Positions 32,881-43,595 are shown, counted from the first letter of the stretch. The stretch: 64,000 nt of DNA from Lutibaculum baratangense AMV1 (GCF_000496075.1 NZ_AWXZ01000016.1:1-64000); one strand, 5' to 3'. The notes: generated by a model not told the origin, from the sequence alone. Made by a program: numbers and translations.

Positions 32881-35328
32881 ATGAAGACGTCTCCGGCAGC
32901 CGCGCCGGCAGCCTCCTCGCCCGCCTCGCGGCCGGCAGCCGAGGGGGCCGCGCCGGCGGACCTGAAGATCATGACGGAGAAGCTCTTCCGCCACATCGGC
33001 AAGCCGGTCGAGCGCAAGGAGGATGCCCGCCTCGTCACCGGCAAGGGCCGCTTCAGCGACGACTTCCGCCTCGCCGGACAAGCCCATGCAGCGATCGTGC
33101 GCTCGCCGCACCCGCATGCGCGCATTCGCGGCATCGAGACGGCCGAGGCCCTCTCGAGCCCGGGCGTTCTGCTGGTCCTGACCGGTCGCGACTGCCTCGA
33201 CGACGGACTGGAGCCCATCCCCCACAACCCGGTCCCATCGACGAAGTACGACATGAAGCTGACCGCGCCCGGCGGCGGCGTGCCGTTCATCGGCCCGCAC
33301 CACCTGCTGCCGGACGACAAGGTGCGCCATGTCGGCGAGGCGGTGGCGATCGTGGTCGCCGAAACCCAGGCTCAGGCCCTCGACGGCGCCGAGCGCGTCC
33401 TCGTCGACTACGAGATCCTGCCGCACGTGATTCACTCGGAGGATGCGATCGCGGCGGGGGCGCCCGCCGTCTGGGACGAGGTGCCGGAGAACGCCTTCGT
33501 CGACACACGCTTCGGCGACTGGAAGGGCACGGAGCGTGCCTTCGAGCAGGCGACGCACGTCGTCTCGGCGAAGTTTCACGTCAACCGCGTGACGGCGGTG
33601 CCGCTCGAGCCGCGTTCGGCGCTGGCGAGCTTCGACGTCGAGACCGGCCGCTACGTGCTCTATGCCGGCAGCGGCGGTGCGGTGCGCCAGAAGCGCGAGC
33701 TTTCGAGCGTGCTGGGGATCGACCCGAGCCGGCTGAGGGTGCTGTCCTACGATGTCGGCGGAAATTTCGGCGCGAGAAACAGGGTCTATGTCGAGTTCGG
33801 CCTCGTGCTCTGGGCGTCCCAGAAGCTCGGCCGGCCGGTGAAGTACACCGCCACAAGGTCCGAGGCCTTCCTGACGGACTACCAGGGCCGCGACCTCGTC
33901 ACGACGGTGGAGCTGGCATTGGACGAGGACGGGCGGTTCCTCGCCCTGCGCGCCGACAACATTTCGAATGTCGGGGCGCGCTGCGTGTCGCTGTCGCCGC
34001 TGAGCAAGGGCTCCGGGCTGATCACCGGCTCCTACGACATTCCGGTCGCGGCGCTGAGGGCGCGCGCGGTCTTCACGAACACGATGTGCACGCAGGCCTA
34101 TCGCAGCTCTGGACGCCCGGAAGTGACCTACGCGATCGAGCGCCTGATCGAGATCGCGGCGCGCCGGCTGGGCTTCGATCCGCTCGAATTGAGGCTCCGC
34201 AACCTCGTGCCGCCGGAGGCAATGCCCTACCGCAACGCGGTCGGCTCGATCTACGATAGCGGCGAGTACGAGAAGAACATGGACCGCGCGCTCGTGATCG
34301 CCGACTGGGCCGGTTTCGAGGCGCGGCGGCAGGCGGCGGCGGAGCGTGGCAAGCTCCTCGGGCGCGGCTTCGCGAACTACGTGGAGTCCTCGATCGGCAC
34401 GCCGAAGGAACGGGCGGAGATCACGGTGAAGCCGGATGGCACGATCGAGGTCGTGATCGGCACGCAGCCGAGCGGCCAGGGCCACGAGACGAGCTTCGCG
34501 CAGGTGGTCGCCGAGATGCTCGACGCGCCGGTGGAGAACGTGACGATCGTGCTCGGCGACACGGATGTCGTCAGCGTCGGCGGCGGCTCGCATTCCGGAC
34601 GCTCGATGCGGCACGCGGGAACGGTCATGGCGATGGCCTCCGCCGACCTCGTCGCCGAGGCGCGACGCCGGGCGGCCGAGCTCTTCGATGCGCCGGAGGA
34701 GGATGTTTCGTTCGAGGGCGGCCGTCTCGTCTTGCCCGGCACGAACCACGCCGTCGACCTGTTCGAGCTCGCGCGCCTGACCGAGCGGGACCACGGACCC
34801 CTTTTCGCCGCGCGCACGAACGAGATGCACACGCCGGTCTTCCCGAACGGCGCGGCCGCCTGCGAGGTCGAGATCGACCCGAAGACGGGCCTCGTCGAGA
34901 TCACCCGCTACGCGAGCGTCGACGACGTCGGGCGCTGCATCAACCCGCTCATCGTCCACGGCCAGACCCATGGCGGCATCGCGCAAGGGGTCGGCCAGGC
35001 GATGTGGGAGGAGTGCCATGTCGAGCCGTCGAGCGGCCAGCCCGTCTCCGGCTCCTTCATGGATTACGGCATGCCGCGCTCGGACAACATGCCCTCCTTC
35101 ATCTGCGAGATCGCCGAGGTGATCTCGCCGACAAACCCGCTCGGCATCAAGGCGGGCGGCGAAGGGGGCACGACGCCCGCGCTGGCCGTCGTCACGAACG
35201 CCGTGATCGACGCGCTGCGCGACACGGGCGTCGAGGACCTGCCGATGCCGCTCACCCCGCTCACCGTGTGGAAGGCGATCCGCCACGGCGCCGGCCACAC
35301 AGACGAAGACACGAGGACGACTTCATGA
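32881..35328 (+). CDS. Molybdenum hydroxylase large subunit (CoxL/xanthine dehydrogenase family)
   Basis: The 815-residue catalytic subunit has an a/b hammerhead domain from about residue 35 ([20 protein letters not shown]) and Mo-pterin-binding domains after it. The expected active-site loop reads [17 protein letters not shown], where relatives have GAGR. The conserved Glu is in [17 protein letters not shown]. No CoxL AYxCSFR motif is present, so it is not a CO dehydrogenase. Start choice: ATG at MKTSPAAAP, or MTEKLFRH 30 codons later; an earlier TTG lies upstream of the predicted transcript start. Its stop overlaps the next start (ATGA). The full operon order is large subunit, binding-protein-like, FeS, FAD. 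Confidence 0.9.
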   Translation: MKTSPAAAPAASSPASRPAAEGAAPADLKIMTEKLFRHIGKPVERKEDARLVTGKGRFSDDFRLAGQAHAAIVRSPHPHARIRGIETAEALSSPGVLLVLTGRDCLDDGLEPIPHNPVPSTKYDMKLTAPGGGVPFIGPHHLLPDDKVRHVGEAVAIVVAETQAQALDGAERVLVDYEILPHVIHSEDAIAAGAPAVWDEVPENAFVDTRFGDWKGTERAFEQATHVVSAKFHVNRVTAVPLEPRSALASFDVETGRYVLYAGSGGAVRQKRELSSVLGIDPSRLRVLSYDVGGNFGARNRVYVEFGLVLWASQKLGRPVKYTATRSEAFLTDYQGRDLVTTVELALDEDGRFLALRADNISNVGARCVSLSPLSKGSGLITGSYDIPVAALRARAVFTNTMCTQAYRSSGRPEVTYAIERLIEIAARRLGFDPLELRLRNLVPPEAMPYRNAVGSIYDSGEYEKNMDRALVIADWAGFEARRQAAAERGKLLGRGFANYVESSIGTPKERAEITVKPDGTIEVVIGTQPSGQGHETSFAQVVAEMLDAPVENVTIVLGDTDVVSVGGGSHSGRSMRHAGTVMAMASADLVAEARRRAAELFDAPEEDVSFEGGRLVLPGTNHAVDLFELARLTERDHGPLFAARTNEMHTPVFPNGAAACEVEIDPKTGLVEITRYASVDDVGRCINPLIVHGQTHGGIAQGVGQAMWEECHVEPSSGQPVSGSFMDYGMPRSDNMPSFICEIAEVISPTNPLGIKAGGEGGTTPALAVVTNAVIDALRDTGVEDLPMPLTPLTVWKAIRHGAGHTDEDTRTTS

Positions 35329-36271
35329 CCACCCCGTCCACCCTCACGGACGTACGCGTCATCGCCTTTCCCGGTGCGCCGAACCTGCCGACCTTCGCGG
35401 CGATCGAGGAGGGCTACTTCGCGGCCGAAGGCCTGAACGTCACGGTCGAGACGACCCCGAGCTCCGTCTACCAGGCCGAGAAGTTCGCCGCCGGCGAGTT
35501 CGACGTCGCCTTCACCGCCTTCGACAACGTGGTCGCCTACACCGAGGGTCAGGGTGCGGTGAAGCTCGCGGAGGATCCGGGCTTCAAGGTCATCATGGGC
35601 GCGACGCAGCTCGAGCTCGCCTTCGTCGTCGCGCCGGACGTGAAGAGCTACACGGACCTGAAGGGTCGCTCGATCGCACTCGACGCGCTGGCGACGGGGT
35701 TCGCCTTCGTGCTCTACGACATGCTGGAGAGGGGCGGCCTGCAGGAGGGCGACTACGAGTTCGCCGCCGTCGGCGCGACGCCGCAGCGCTGGCAGTCGGT
35801 GAAGGAGGGCGAGCACGCCGGCACGCTGACGATCGAGCCCTTCACGAGCATCGCGCAGAAGAACGGCTTCCACGTTCTCGACACCTCGACGAAGCTCTAC
35901 GATTCCTACCAGGGCGGCATCGTCGCGGCGCGTCAGGCATGGGCGAAGGCGAACCCGGAGACGGTGAAGGCCTTCATCCGCGGCTATCTCAGGGGTCTCG
36001 ACTGGACCTTCGAGCCCGGCAACCGGCAGGCAGCCGAGGCGCTGCTCGTCGAGAGGATGCCGCAGATCCAGCCAACCGCCGTGAAGCCCGTGATGGAGAG
36101 CCTGCTCTCGCCCCGCTCGGGCCTGACCCCCCACGCGGACGTCCTGCGCGACGGCATGGCGAGGGTGCTCGAGCTGCGCTCCCGCTACGGCTCCGACCGT
36201 CGGCTCGAGGACGTCGAGAAGTACCTCGACCTGTCGTTCCACCGGAAGGTCCTCGGCCGGGAGGCGCCGGC

Positions 36272-36275
<4 letters not shown>
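35325..36275 (+). CDS. NMT1/THI5-like solute-binding-fold protein lacking a signal peptide
   Basis: The 316-residue protein has the SsuA/NMT1/THI5-type periplasmic-binding fold: [59 protein letters not shown] and [19 protein letters not shown]. It starts directly at [12 protein letters not shown] with no hydrophobic leader, and no ABC permease or ATPase lies near it. It overlaps its neighbours by 4 nt on each side (ATGA), so it is made with the Mo hydroxylase subunits. Cytosolic members of this fold include enzymes (yeast THI5, dihydroxyphthalate decarboxylase-like proteins), so a catalytic, chaperone or ligand-sensing role is more likely than transport. Confidence 0.8.
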
Positions 36276-36757
<482 letters not shown>

Positions 36758-36768
36758 GGGGCAAGGCG

Positions 36769-37584
36769 ATGTACGAACTCAGATATCGCCGCCCCGCCGA
36801 TCTCGCGGAAGCCGCAAGCCTCTTCGAGGCCGCCGAGGACCCGGCTTATATCTCGGGCGGCCACACATTGCTGCCGACGCTGAAGGGTCGCCTCGCCGCC
36901 CCCGATGCGCTGATCGACCTCAGGCGCCTGCCGGAGCTGAAGGGGATCCGCCGCGAAGGCGATCGCCTCGTCGTCGGCGCAGGCGAGGTCCACCGCGATG
37001 TCGCAGCCTCGCCCGACGTGCGCGAGGCGCTGCCGGCACTCGCCGGGCTCGCCGGCTCGATCGGCGACGTCCACGTGCGCAATCACGGCACGATCGGCGG
37101 CTCGGTCGCGAACAATGATCCCGCCGCCGACTACCCCGCCGCGGTCCTCGGGCTCGGCGCGGTCGTGCGCACGAACCGGCGCGAAATCGCCGCCGACGAC
37201 TACTTCCAGGGCCTGTTCACCACCGCCCTCGAGGAGGGCGAGATCGTCGTCGCGCTTTCGTTCCCCACCGGGGCCGAGTGCGGCTATGCGAAGTTCCGCA
37301 ATCCCGCCTCCCGATACGCCATGGCGGCCGTGTTCGTGGCGCGCTTTGCCGACGCGGTTCGGGTCGCAGTGACGGGGGCGGGCAATGACGGCGTGTTCCG
37401 CTGGACGGCGGCCGAAAAGGCGCTCGCCACGAGCTTCAGCCCCGAGGCGCTCGCGGACCTCTCCGTCGCCGAGGCCGACATGATCGACGACCTTCACGGC
37501 TCCGCAGAATACCGGAGGCACCTCGTTTCGGTGATCGCCGAGCGGGCGGTGGCGAACATGGGCCGCGCGGTCGTCACGCCGTGA
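36769..37584 (+). CDS. Molybdenum hydroxylase FAD-binding medium subunit (CoxM-like)
   Basis: The 271-residue subunit begins MYELRYRRPADLAEAASLF. It carries FAD-binding motifs GGHTLLPTLKGRLAAPDALI and TIGGSVANNDPAADYP. A CO_deh_flav_C domain follows from about residue 165. It accepts electrons from the FeS subunit and passes them to an external acceptor. It completes the large/FeS/FAD trio. It is the last gene of the operon, and I see no obvious terminator before the GNAT/C39 gene 135 nt downstream. Confidence 0.93.
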   Translation: MYELRYRRPADLAEAASLFEAAEDPAYISGGHTLLPTLKGRLAAPDALIDLRRLPELKGIRREGDRLVVGAGEVHRDVAASPDVREALPALAGLAGSIGDVHVRNHGTIGGSVANNDPAADYPAAVLGLGAVVRTNRREIAADDYFQGLFTTALEEGEIVVALSFPTGAECGYAKFRNPASRYAMAAVFVARFADAVRVAVTGAGNDGVFRWTAAEKALATSFSPEALADLSVAEADMIDDLHGSAEYRRHLVSVIAERAVANMGRAVVTP

Positions 37585-37719
37585 TCAGGAAGGATCGCCG
37601 GCCCTCGCAATAGCGGTCGAAACCCGCCCGCGCTTCGTGTAATGTCCTCGTCATGCGGCGCCGGAATTGGCCGTGACGTCCGTGGTGCATCGGGACGCGC
37701 CCGCGACCACCCTCTCCAG

Positions 37720-38889
37720 ATGACTGCGACCCAGACGAAGCTCGACGCTTCCCCTCAGGCACCGCGCGCCCCGGCGGCGAAGCTGCGGCCGGCGACGCCC
37801 GCCGACCTCGAGGCGCTTCTCGCGCTCGAGAACGAGGTGTTCGAGACCGACCGCATCTCGCGGCGGAGCTTCCGCCGCCTGCTCGAGAGTCCCACGGCCT
37901 CCTTCGTCCTGGCGGAGACCGACGACGGCGGGCTCGCGGGCTACGCGCTCGTCCTGACGCGCGCTTCGACGGCACTGGCGAGGCTCTATTCCCTCGCCGT
38001 CTCCCCCCGCCTCCGCGGCCAGGGCCTCGCCCGGCTCCTGCTCGACGCGGCGGAGGACGAGGCCTATGAGCGGGGCGCGATCGCCCTCAGGCTCGAGGTG
38101 CGCGCCGACAACGCGCGCGCCATCGGGCTCTACAGGCAGCGCGGCTACCGTCAGTTCGGCGCCTATGACGACTATTACGAGGACCAGACCGACGCGCTGC
38201 GCTTCGAGAAGCTCCTCGAGCCCCCGGCCGAGGGGATGCTGCCCGACGTGCCGTTCTACGAGCAGCAGACGGAATTCACCTGCGGCGCGGCCTGCGTGAT
38301 GATGGCGCTCGCCTGGGGCCACGCCGACTGGAAGAAGCGCTTCGACCTCGAGCTCGAGACGCAGATCTGGCGGGAGGCGACGACGATCTTCATGACCTCC
38401 GGCCACGGCGGCTGCGGGCCGGTGGGTCTCGCGCTGGCGTTGATGCGCCGGGGCCTGTTCCCCGAGGTCTGGGCCTCCCACACCGGATACTATTTCCTCG
38501 ACTCCGTGCGCGACGAGGAGAAGCGGAAGGTCATGGTCGCCGCGCAGAAGGGCTTCCGCCGCGAGGCGAAGGCGGCGGGGATCCCCGTGCGGCAGCGCCG
38601 CGTTTCTTCCGCAGACATCCTGAAGGCGCTCGACGAGGGGGCGCTCGTGATGCTCCTGATCTCGGGCTTCCGGATGTTCGGCAAGAAGGTGCCGCACTGG
38701 GTTCTGGCCCTGGGGCACGACGCGAGCCACGTCTTCATCCACGACCCTTGGGTCGAGGACGAGCACCTGGAGACCCGCAGCGCGGCTGCGAAGCTACCCA
38801 TTCCCGTCGCAGAGCTCGACCGCATGGCCCGCTACGGCCGCGAGGGACTGCGCCTGGCGATCATCATCAGAAAGGCACCGCCGAAATGA
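37720..38889 (+). CDS. GNAT acetyltransferase-C39 peptidase fusion protein
   Basis: The 389-residue two-domain protein has a GNAT domain at about residues 20-165. Its acetyl-CoA loop is LAVSPRLRGQGLARLLLDAA, and RLEVRADNARAIGLYRQRGY completes the fold. A papain-like C39 peptidase domain follows at about 175-385, with the Cys in EFTCGAACVMMAL and the His region HWVLALGHDASHVFIHDPWV. C39 domains usually trim leader peptides at a double-Gly site, but this one is not fused to an ABC transporter. The stop overlaps the RimK-like start (ATGA), so the two act together. Such pairings are described in comparative genomics of ATP-grasp amidoligases; the substrate is unknown. Confidence 0.88.
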   Translation: MTATQTKLDASPQAPRAPAAKLRPATPADLEALLALENEVFETDRISRRSFRRLLESPTASFVLAETDDGGLAGYALVLTRASTALARLYSLAVSPRLRGQGLARLLLDAAEDEAYERGAIALRLEVRADNARAIGLYRQRGYRQFGAYDDYYEDQTDALRFEKLLEPPAEGMLPDVPFYEQQTEFTCGAACVMMALAWGHADWKKRFDLELETQIWREATTIFMTSGHGGCGPVGLALALMRRGLFPEVWASHTGYYFLDSVRDEEKRKVMVAAQKGFRREAKAAGIPVRQRRVSSADILKALDEGALVMLLISGFRMFGKKVPHWVLALGHDASHVFIHDPWVEDEHLETRSAAAKLPIPVAELDRMARYGREGLRLAIIIRKAPPK

Positions 38890-40346
38890 CCGGATGGGTC
38901 GTCCTCGTCGACCAGCTCAAGGACTTTCCGAACGCCGAGACGCCGCACAAGGTCATCACGACGCGGGAGTACCTGGCCCGGCCGCAGCTCTTCTCAGGCG
39001 CGCGCCCGAAGGTCATCAACCTCTCCCGCTCCTATGCCTATCAGAGCCGCGGCTATTTCTCCTCGCTGCTCGCCGAGGCACGCGGTCACCGCGTGCTGCC
39101 GACGGTGGAGGCGATGCTCGATCTCGGCGGCAAGGAGCTCTATGCGCACGCGGTTCCCGAGCTCGAGCAGGAGCTCAACCGCTGCGCGAAGGCCGCCAAG
39201 CACCGCTTCGAGGGCGAGACGCGGCTCGTCTCCTGCCTCGGCCTGATGGAGATCAAGGGCTTCGAGCGGTTCGGCCGGCTCCTGTTCGACTGGTTCCGCT
39301 GCCCGATCGTCGAGATCGTCGTGGCGCCCGGCGACTGGCTGTCGATCAAGCGCCTCCGCCCCGTCGCCGTCACGAAGCTCGAACCGGCGCACCGGATATT
39401 CTTCCGGGAGGCCCTGCACCGGCACACGATGCGCGAATGGCGCTCTCCGCGTGTGAAGCAGACGCCGAAATACACCCTCGCCGTGCTGCACGACCCGAAG
39501 GACAAGCTGCCTCCCTCCTCCACGGGCACGCTGAAGCACTTCGCCCGGATCGCCGAGCGCCACGACATCGAGGTCGAGCCGATCCTCGCGAAGCAGTTCC
39601 ACCAGCTCGCCGAGCACGACGCGCTCCTGATCCGCGAGACGACCTCGATCGACAACCACACCTATCGCTTCGCCCGCCGCGCGGTGCAGGAGCAGATGCC
39701 GGTCATCGACGACCCGATCTCGATGATCCGCTGCACGAACAAGGTCTACCTGACCGAGCTCCTGACCTCGAACAGGCTGCCCGTGCCGCCGACGGTGATC
39801 CTGGCGAGCATCGAAGATCTCGGCACGGCGGAGGATCGGCTGGGCTTCCCGATGGTCGTGAAGATTCCCGACGGCTCGTTCAGCCTCGGCGTCCACAAGG
39901 TCGACGACGCAGGCGCGCTCAAGGCGCTCGTCACGAAGCTCTTCAAGGAGACCGACCTCCTGATCGCGCAGAAATTCATGCCGACCGAGTTCGACTGGCG
40001 CGTCGGGGTGCTGGGTGGCGAGCCCCTCTTCATCTGCCAGTACCTGATGGCGAAGAAGCACTGGCAGATCGTGAAGCACCACGCCGACGGCAGCGCGACG
40101 GAAGGCGGCTTCCGCGCCTTCTCCTTCGAGAACGCGCCGCAGGACGTGCTCGACATCGGCGTGCGCTCCGCCCGGCTGATCGGCGACGGGCTCTACGGCG
40201 TCGACATCAAGCAGAACGCGGACGGCGTCTTCGTCATCGAGGTGAACGACAACCCGAACATGGAGCACGGCGTCGAGGACGCGGTCGAGAAGGACCGCGT
40301 CTGGAGCCGGCTCGCGAAGTGGTTCCACGACCGGCTCGACGTCTGA
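38886..40346 (+). CDS. RimK-like ATP-grasp ligase with RLAN-type N-terminal domain
   Basis: The 486-residue protein has an N-terminal RimK-like ATP-grasp-associated domain (to about residue 250, VVLVDQLKDFPNAETPHKVI and KVINLSRSYAYQSRGYFSSL). The ATP-grasp domain follows at about 270-475: GFPMVVKIPDGSFSLGVHKV binds ATP, and DGVFVIEVNDNPNMEHG holds Mg ligands. RimK relatives add amino acids to a carboxylate by acyl-phosphate chemistry, so a peptide-like product is expected. Its ATG overlaps the GNAT/C39 stop. The N-terminal half distinguishes it from ribosomal-S6-modifying RimK, and no S6 gene is near. It is convergent with the histidine phosphatase gene. Confidence 0.88.
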   Translation: MTGWVVLVDQLKDFPNAETPHKVITTREYLARPQLFSGARPKVINLSRSYAYQSRGYFSSLLAEARGHRVLPTVEAMLDLGGKELYAHAVPELEQELNRCAKAAKHRFEGETRLVSCLGLMEIKGFERFGRLLFDWFRCPIVEIVVAPGDWLSIKRLRPVAVTKLEPAHRIFFREALHRHTMREWRSPRVKQTPKYTLAVLHDPKDKLPPSSTGTLKHFARIAERHDIEVEPILAKQFHQLAEHDALLIRETTSIDNHTYRFARRAVQEQMPVIDDPISMIRCTNKVYLTELLTSNRLPVPPTVILASIEDLGTAEDRLGFPMVVKIPDGSFSLGVHKVDDAGALKALVTKLFKETDLLIAQKFMPTEFDWRVGVLGGEPLFICQYLMAKKHWQIVKHHADGSATEGGFRAFSFENAPQDVLDIGVRSARLIGDGLYGVDIKQNADGVFVIEVNDNPNMEHGVEDAVEKDRVWSRLAKWFHDRLDV

Positions 40347-40367
40347 TCCGGCGGACCTCGCGAGCCT

Positions 40368-40943
40368 TCAGCGCCGGAACGGGCCCATCCGGCCGAGCAC
40401 CTCGATACCACCCCGCCCGTCGGACGCGACGACGATGAGCTCTCCCGAGCGCGGGAAGATGTCGGTCAGCGCGGTGATGTTCACCTGGTGCGTGACGTAG
40501 ATCTCGGTCTCTCCCTCCGACAGCCCCGCGATCCGCTGGCGCATCGCCGCCGTCTGCGCGGCTTGGTCGCCGCGGCCCGCGAAGAACGAATCGAGCGGCG
40601 GGTGCGGCTCCACCGGCCGGAGATCCATGAGCTCGGCCGTCTCGCTCGACCGGCACCAGCGGCTCGACAGCACCGCGATGTCCGTGACTCCGTTGCGGCG
40701 GAAGGCGTCTCCCGTGGCCCGGGCCTCGGCCCGGCCTGCCTCGTTCAGGTTGCGCTGGGTCGAGCAGTCGCCGAGCGTGAACGACGCGGGGTCGCCCGTG
40801 CCGGGCGCCGTCGCATGACGCATGAGGACGCCCACGCCGCCCTCGCGCAGCCTCTGCCAAAGCCCCTCGTCGGCGGCAGCCGACGTCGCGGCGAGAGAAA
40901 GCGCCGCAAGAAGCACACCGAAGACGCGTATCGGCACAGGCAT
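40368..40943 (-). CDS. Secreted histidine phosphatase family protein
   Basis: This 191-residue protein has a signal peptide (MPVPIRVFGVLLAALSLAATSAAA). A compact histidine phosphatase domain follows, with phosphohistidine in VLMRHATAPG (RHA in place of RHG), the conserved Arg in LSSRWCRSSETAEL, and the second His in IYVTHQVNITAL. It probably dephosphorylates a small periplasmic phospho-compound. The ATG lies just after GGAGGAG and yields the signal peptide; an ATG eight codons upstream is less likely. It is a single gene, tail-to-tail with the RimK-like gene, 21 nt apart. Confidence 0.88.
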   Translation of the reverse strand: MPVPIRVFGVLLAALSLAATSAAADEGLWQRLREGGVGVLMRHATAPGTGDPASFTLGDCSTQRNLNEAGRAEARATGDAFRRNGVTDIAVLSSRWCRSSETAELMDLRPVEPHPPLDSFFAGRGDQAAQTAAMRQRIAGLSEGETEIYVTHQVNITALTDIFPRSGELIVVASDGRGGIEVLGRMGPFRR

Positions 40944-41014
40944 GGGCTCCTCCGTCGGCTGTCGCATCGACGGCTTACGCAGGAGGTTGCGCCCCGGTTC
41001 AGGGGATCAACGCC

Positions 41015-41800
41015 TCATGTCGCCACGCCTGTGATCTCCCGCGCCTGCAGCCCCCGCGCGGTCAGGGCCTCCCAGGCCTCCTCCGCCGTGTCGGCATAGG
41101 CGAAGAGATCGAGGTCGGAGGCGCTGATCGTGCCGTACTCGACGAGAAGATCGAAATTGATCAGGGACTTCCAGTAGGCGCGGTCGAAGAGAACGATGGG
41201 CGCGCCCGGCGCCTTGCCGGTCTGCACGAGTGTCAGGATCTCGAACAGTTCGTCCAGCGTGCCGAAGCCGCCGGGGAAGACGACGAGGGCGTTCGCCCGC
41301 ATCGCGAGGTGCATCTTGCGCATCGCGAAATAGTGGAAGCGGAAGGTGAGGTCCGGCGTCGTGTAAGGGTTCGGCATCTGCTCGTGCGGCAGGGTGATGT
41401 TGAAGCCGATCGTGATGGCACCGGCATCCCGGGCGCCACGATTGGCCGCCTCCATCACGCCCGGGCCGCCACCGGTCGCGATCACGTTGTGGCGCTCGCC
41501 ATCGGGCGCATGCAGCGCCCCGCCGCGCTCCGAGGCGATCCGGCCGAAACGGCGCGCCTCCTCGTAGAACCGCCCCATGAGGGACGCATCGCCCTCGATC
41601 GCCCGCGCCGAGCCGTAGACGATGATCGTGGAGCGGATGCGGAAGCGCTCGAGAGCGAGCTCGGCCTTCGCATATTCCAGCATGAAGCGCGCGCCGCGCA
41701 TCTCCTTGGACAGGAGGAAATCCGGATCGAGCGAGGCGAGGCGGTAGGCCGGGTTCTCGAGCTGGGCGGCGGTGTCGGGATGGATCGGAGTGTCGTTCAC
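41015..41800 (-). CDS. LOG family (lysine-decarboxylase-motif) nucleotide phosphoribohydrolase
   Basis: The 261-residue protein carries the LOG motifs GGGPGVMEAANRGARDAG and PGGFGTLDELFEIL, which form the nucleotide pocket and catalytic Arg/Glu of cytokinin riboside-monophosphate phosphoribohydrolases. Despite a common label as lysine decarboxylase, the family removes the ribose phosphate from a nucleotide base. It has an N-terminal extension of about 50 residues (to RFMLEYAKAELALERF), typical of the longer TIGR00730-type bacterial subgroup. The start codon is GTG, with no strong ribosome site. It lies downstream of serA but beyond a hairpin terminator. Confidence 0.9.
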   Translation of the reverse strand: MNDTPIHPDTAAQLENPAYRLASLDPDFLLSKEMRGARFMLEYAKAELALERFRIRSTIIVYGSARAIEGDASLMGRFYEEARRFGRIASERGGALHAPDGERHNVIATGGGPGVMEAANRGARDAGAITIGFNITLPHEQMPNPYTTPDLTFRFHYFAMRKMHLAMRANALVVFPGGFGTLDELFEILTLVQTGKAPGAPIVLFDRAYWKSLINFDLLVEYGTISASDLDLFAYADTAEEAWEALTARGLQAREITGVAT

Positions 41801-41842
41801 GAAGTCGGCTCGCTGACAGGTTCGAGTGGGCCAGAAAGAGAC

Positions 41843-41870
41843 GGGGCGGCGACCGCTCGGCCGCCGCCCC
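41843..41870 (-). terminator. Terminator after serA
   Basis: GGGGCGGC and GCCGCCCC arms form an 8-bp stem, with a further imperfect inner helix. The minus-strand sequence after it is GTCTCTTTCT, a moderate T tract. It lies 28 nt past the serA stop. Confidence 0.75.
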
Positions 41871-41897
41871 CATAGACATAGTGCGCTTCGCCCGCTC

Positions 41898-43484
41898 TTA
41901 GAACTCCAGGGCCTTCACCTGGCGCACGTTCGGCAGGGCCTCGATCTCCTTCAACATGCCCTCGGAGAGCTCGGTGTCGACCTCGATCAGCGCGATCGCG
42001 TCGCCGCCCCGCTCCAGACGCCCGAGCGCGAAGGTCGCGATGTTGACGTCCGTCTGCCCGAGCAGGGTGCCGAGCCGCCCGATGAAGCCCGGCTTGTCCT
42101 CGTTCGTGACGTAGAGCATGTGGGGGCCGAGCTCGGCCTCCATGTTGATGCCCTTCACCTGGATGATGCGCGGCCGCCCATCGGAGAACACGGTGCCGGC
42201 GACGGAACGCTCCTGCCGCTCGGTGATGACGGTCAGGCGGATGTAGTTCTCGTAGGCGCCCTGCTGCTCGCGGCGGACCTCCTCGACATGGATCCCGCGC
42301 TCGCGCGCCATGACGGGAGCCGAGATCATGTTCACGTCCTGCAGCATGGGCCGCAGGAGACCAGTCACCGCCGCGGAGGTGAGCGGCTTCACGTTCATCT
42401 CCGCGACGTCGCCCTCGTACTCAATCCTGAGGCCCCTGATCGAGGTCTCCGTCAGTTGTCCGGCGAAGGAGCCGAGCTGCTCGGCGAGCTTCACGAAGGG
42501 CGTCAGGCGCGGCGCCTCCTCGGCCGTGATCGAGGGCATGTTGAGGGCGTTCGTCACCGCGCCGTTCAGCAGGTAGTCCGCCATCTGCTCGGCGACCTGC
42601 AGGGCGACGTTCTCCTGCGCCTCCTTCGTCGAGGCGCCGAGATGGGGCGTGCAGACGACGTTCGGGTGCCCGAAGAGCACGTTCTCCTTCGCCGGCTCCT
42701 CGACGAACACGTCGAAGGCCGCGCCCCCGACATGGCCCGAATCCAGCGCCTCGCGCAGCGCCGTCTCGTCGACGAGGCCGCCGCGCGCGCAGTTGATGAT
42801 GCGCACGCCCTTCTTCGTCTTCGCCAGCGCCTCGCGGCTCAGTATGTTGCGGGTCTTGTCGGTCAGCGGCGTGTGCAGCGTGATGAAGTCGGCGCGGGCG
42901 AGAAGCGCGTCGAGATCGACCTTCTCCACGCCGAGCTCGAGCGCACGCTCGTCGGAGAGGAACGGGTCGAAGGCGATGACCTTCATCCTGAGGCCGATCG
43001 CGCGGCTCGCCGCGATCGAGCCGATATTGCCGCAGCCGACGACGCCGAGGGTCTTGCCGGTGATCTCGGTGCCGACGAAGCGGTTCTTCTCCCACTTGCC
43101 GGCCTGGGTCGAGGCATCGGCCTGCGGGATCTGGCGGGCGAGCGCGAACATGAGCGCGATCGCGTGCTCGGCGGTGGTGATCGAGTTCCCGAAGGGCGTG
43201 TTCATCACGATGATGCCCTTCTTCGTCGCCTCCGGGATGTCGACATTGTCGACGCCGATGCCGGCGCGACCGATCACCTTCAGCCGGTCGGCGCGGGCGA
43301 TGATCTTCTCCGTCACCTTCGTCGCGGAGCGGATCGCGAGACCGTCATAGTCGCCGATGCGCTCGGCGAGCTTCTCCTTGTCGGGCCCGAGCTCGGGCTC
43401 GAAATCGACCTCGATGCCGCGATCCCTGAAGATCTGGACGGCGGCGTCCGACAGCTTGTCGGAAATCAAAACACGGGGAGCCAT
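41898..43484 (-). CDS. serA: D-3-phosphoglycerate dehydrogenase
   Basis: This is the first enzyme of serine synthesis, oxidising 3-phosphoglycerate to phosphohydroxypyruvate with NAD. The 528-residue long form starts MAPRVLISDKLSDAAV. It contains the NAD loop LGVVGCGNIGSIAASRAIGL, catalytic Arg in INCARGGLVDETAL, and the Glu and His of the charge relay near FVEEPAKE and VCTPHLGAST. An allosteric substrate-binding domain follows, then a C-terminal ACT domain (LYVTNEDKPGFIGRLGTLLG), which in relatives confers serine feedback. It lies about 110 nt downstream of serC in the same direction and is probably co-transcribed. Confidence 0.97.
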   Translation of the reverse strand: MAPRVLISDKLSDAAVQIFRDRGIEVDFEPELGPDKEKLAERIGDYDGLAIRSATKVTEKIIARADRLKVIGRAGIGVDNVDIPEATKKGIIVMNTPFGNSITTAEHAIALMFALARQIPQADASTQAGKWEKNRFVGTEITGKTLGVVGCGNIGSIAASRAIGLRMKVIAFDPFLSDERALELGVEKVDLDALLARADFITLHTPLTDKTRNILSREALAKTKKGVRIINCARGGLVDETALREALDSGHVGGAAFDVFVEEPAKENVLFGHPNVVCTPHLGASTKEAQENVALQVAEQMADYLLNGAVTNALNMPSITAEEAPRLTPFVKLAEQLGSFAGQLTETSIRGLRIEYEGDVAEMNVKPLTSAAVTGLLRPMLQDVNMISAPVMARERGIHVEEVRREQQGAYENYIRLTVITERQERSVAGTVFSDGRPRIIQVKGINMEAELGPHMLYVTNEDKPGFIGRLGTLLGQTDVNIATFALGRLERGGDAIALIEVDTELSEGMLKEIEALPNVRQVKALEF

Positions 43485-43595
43485 GGCTTCAACCTCATGA
43501 ACGTGTGCGGGCGCCCAAAGGGCGGTCCTTCGCGCGGTGTTTCGGGAGTGGGAGGATTCCGGGGCCGCGATCCGGCCCCGGCTGTCCGGCCGCCG

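Noticed and set aside
32821-32881. TTG start for the Mo hydroxylase large subunit
   Set aside because: It overlaps the promoter end, upstream of the predicted transcript start, so it could not be translated from that promoter.
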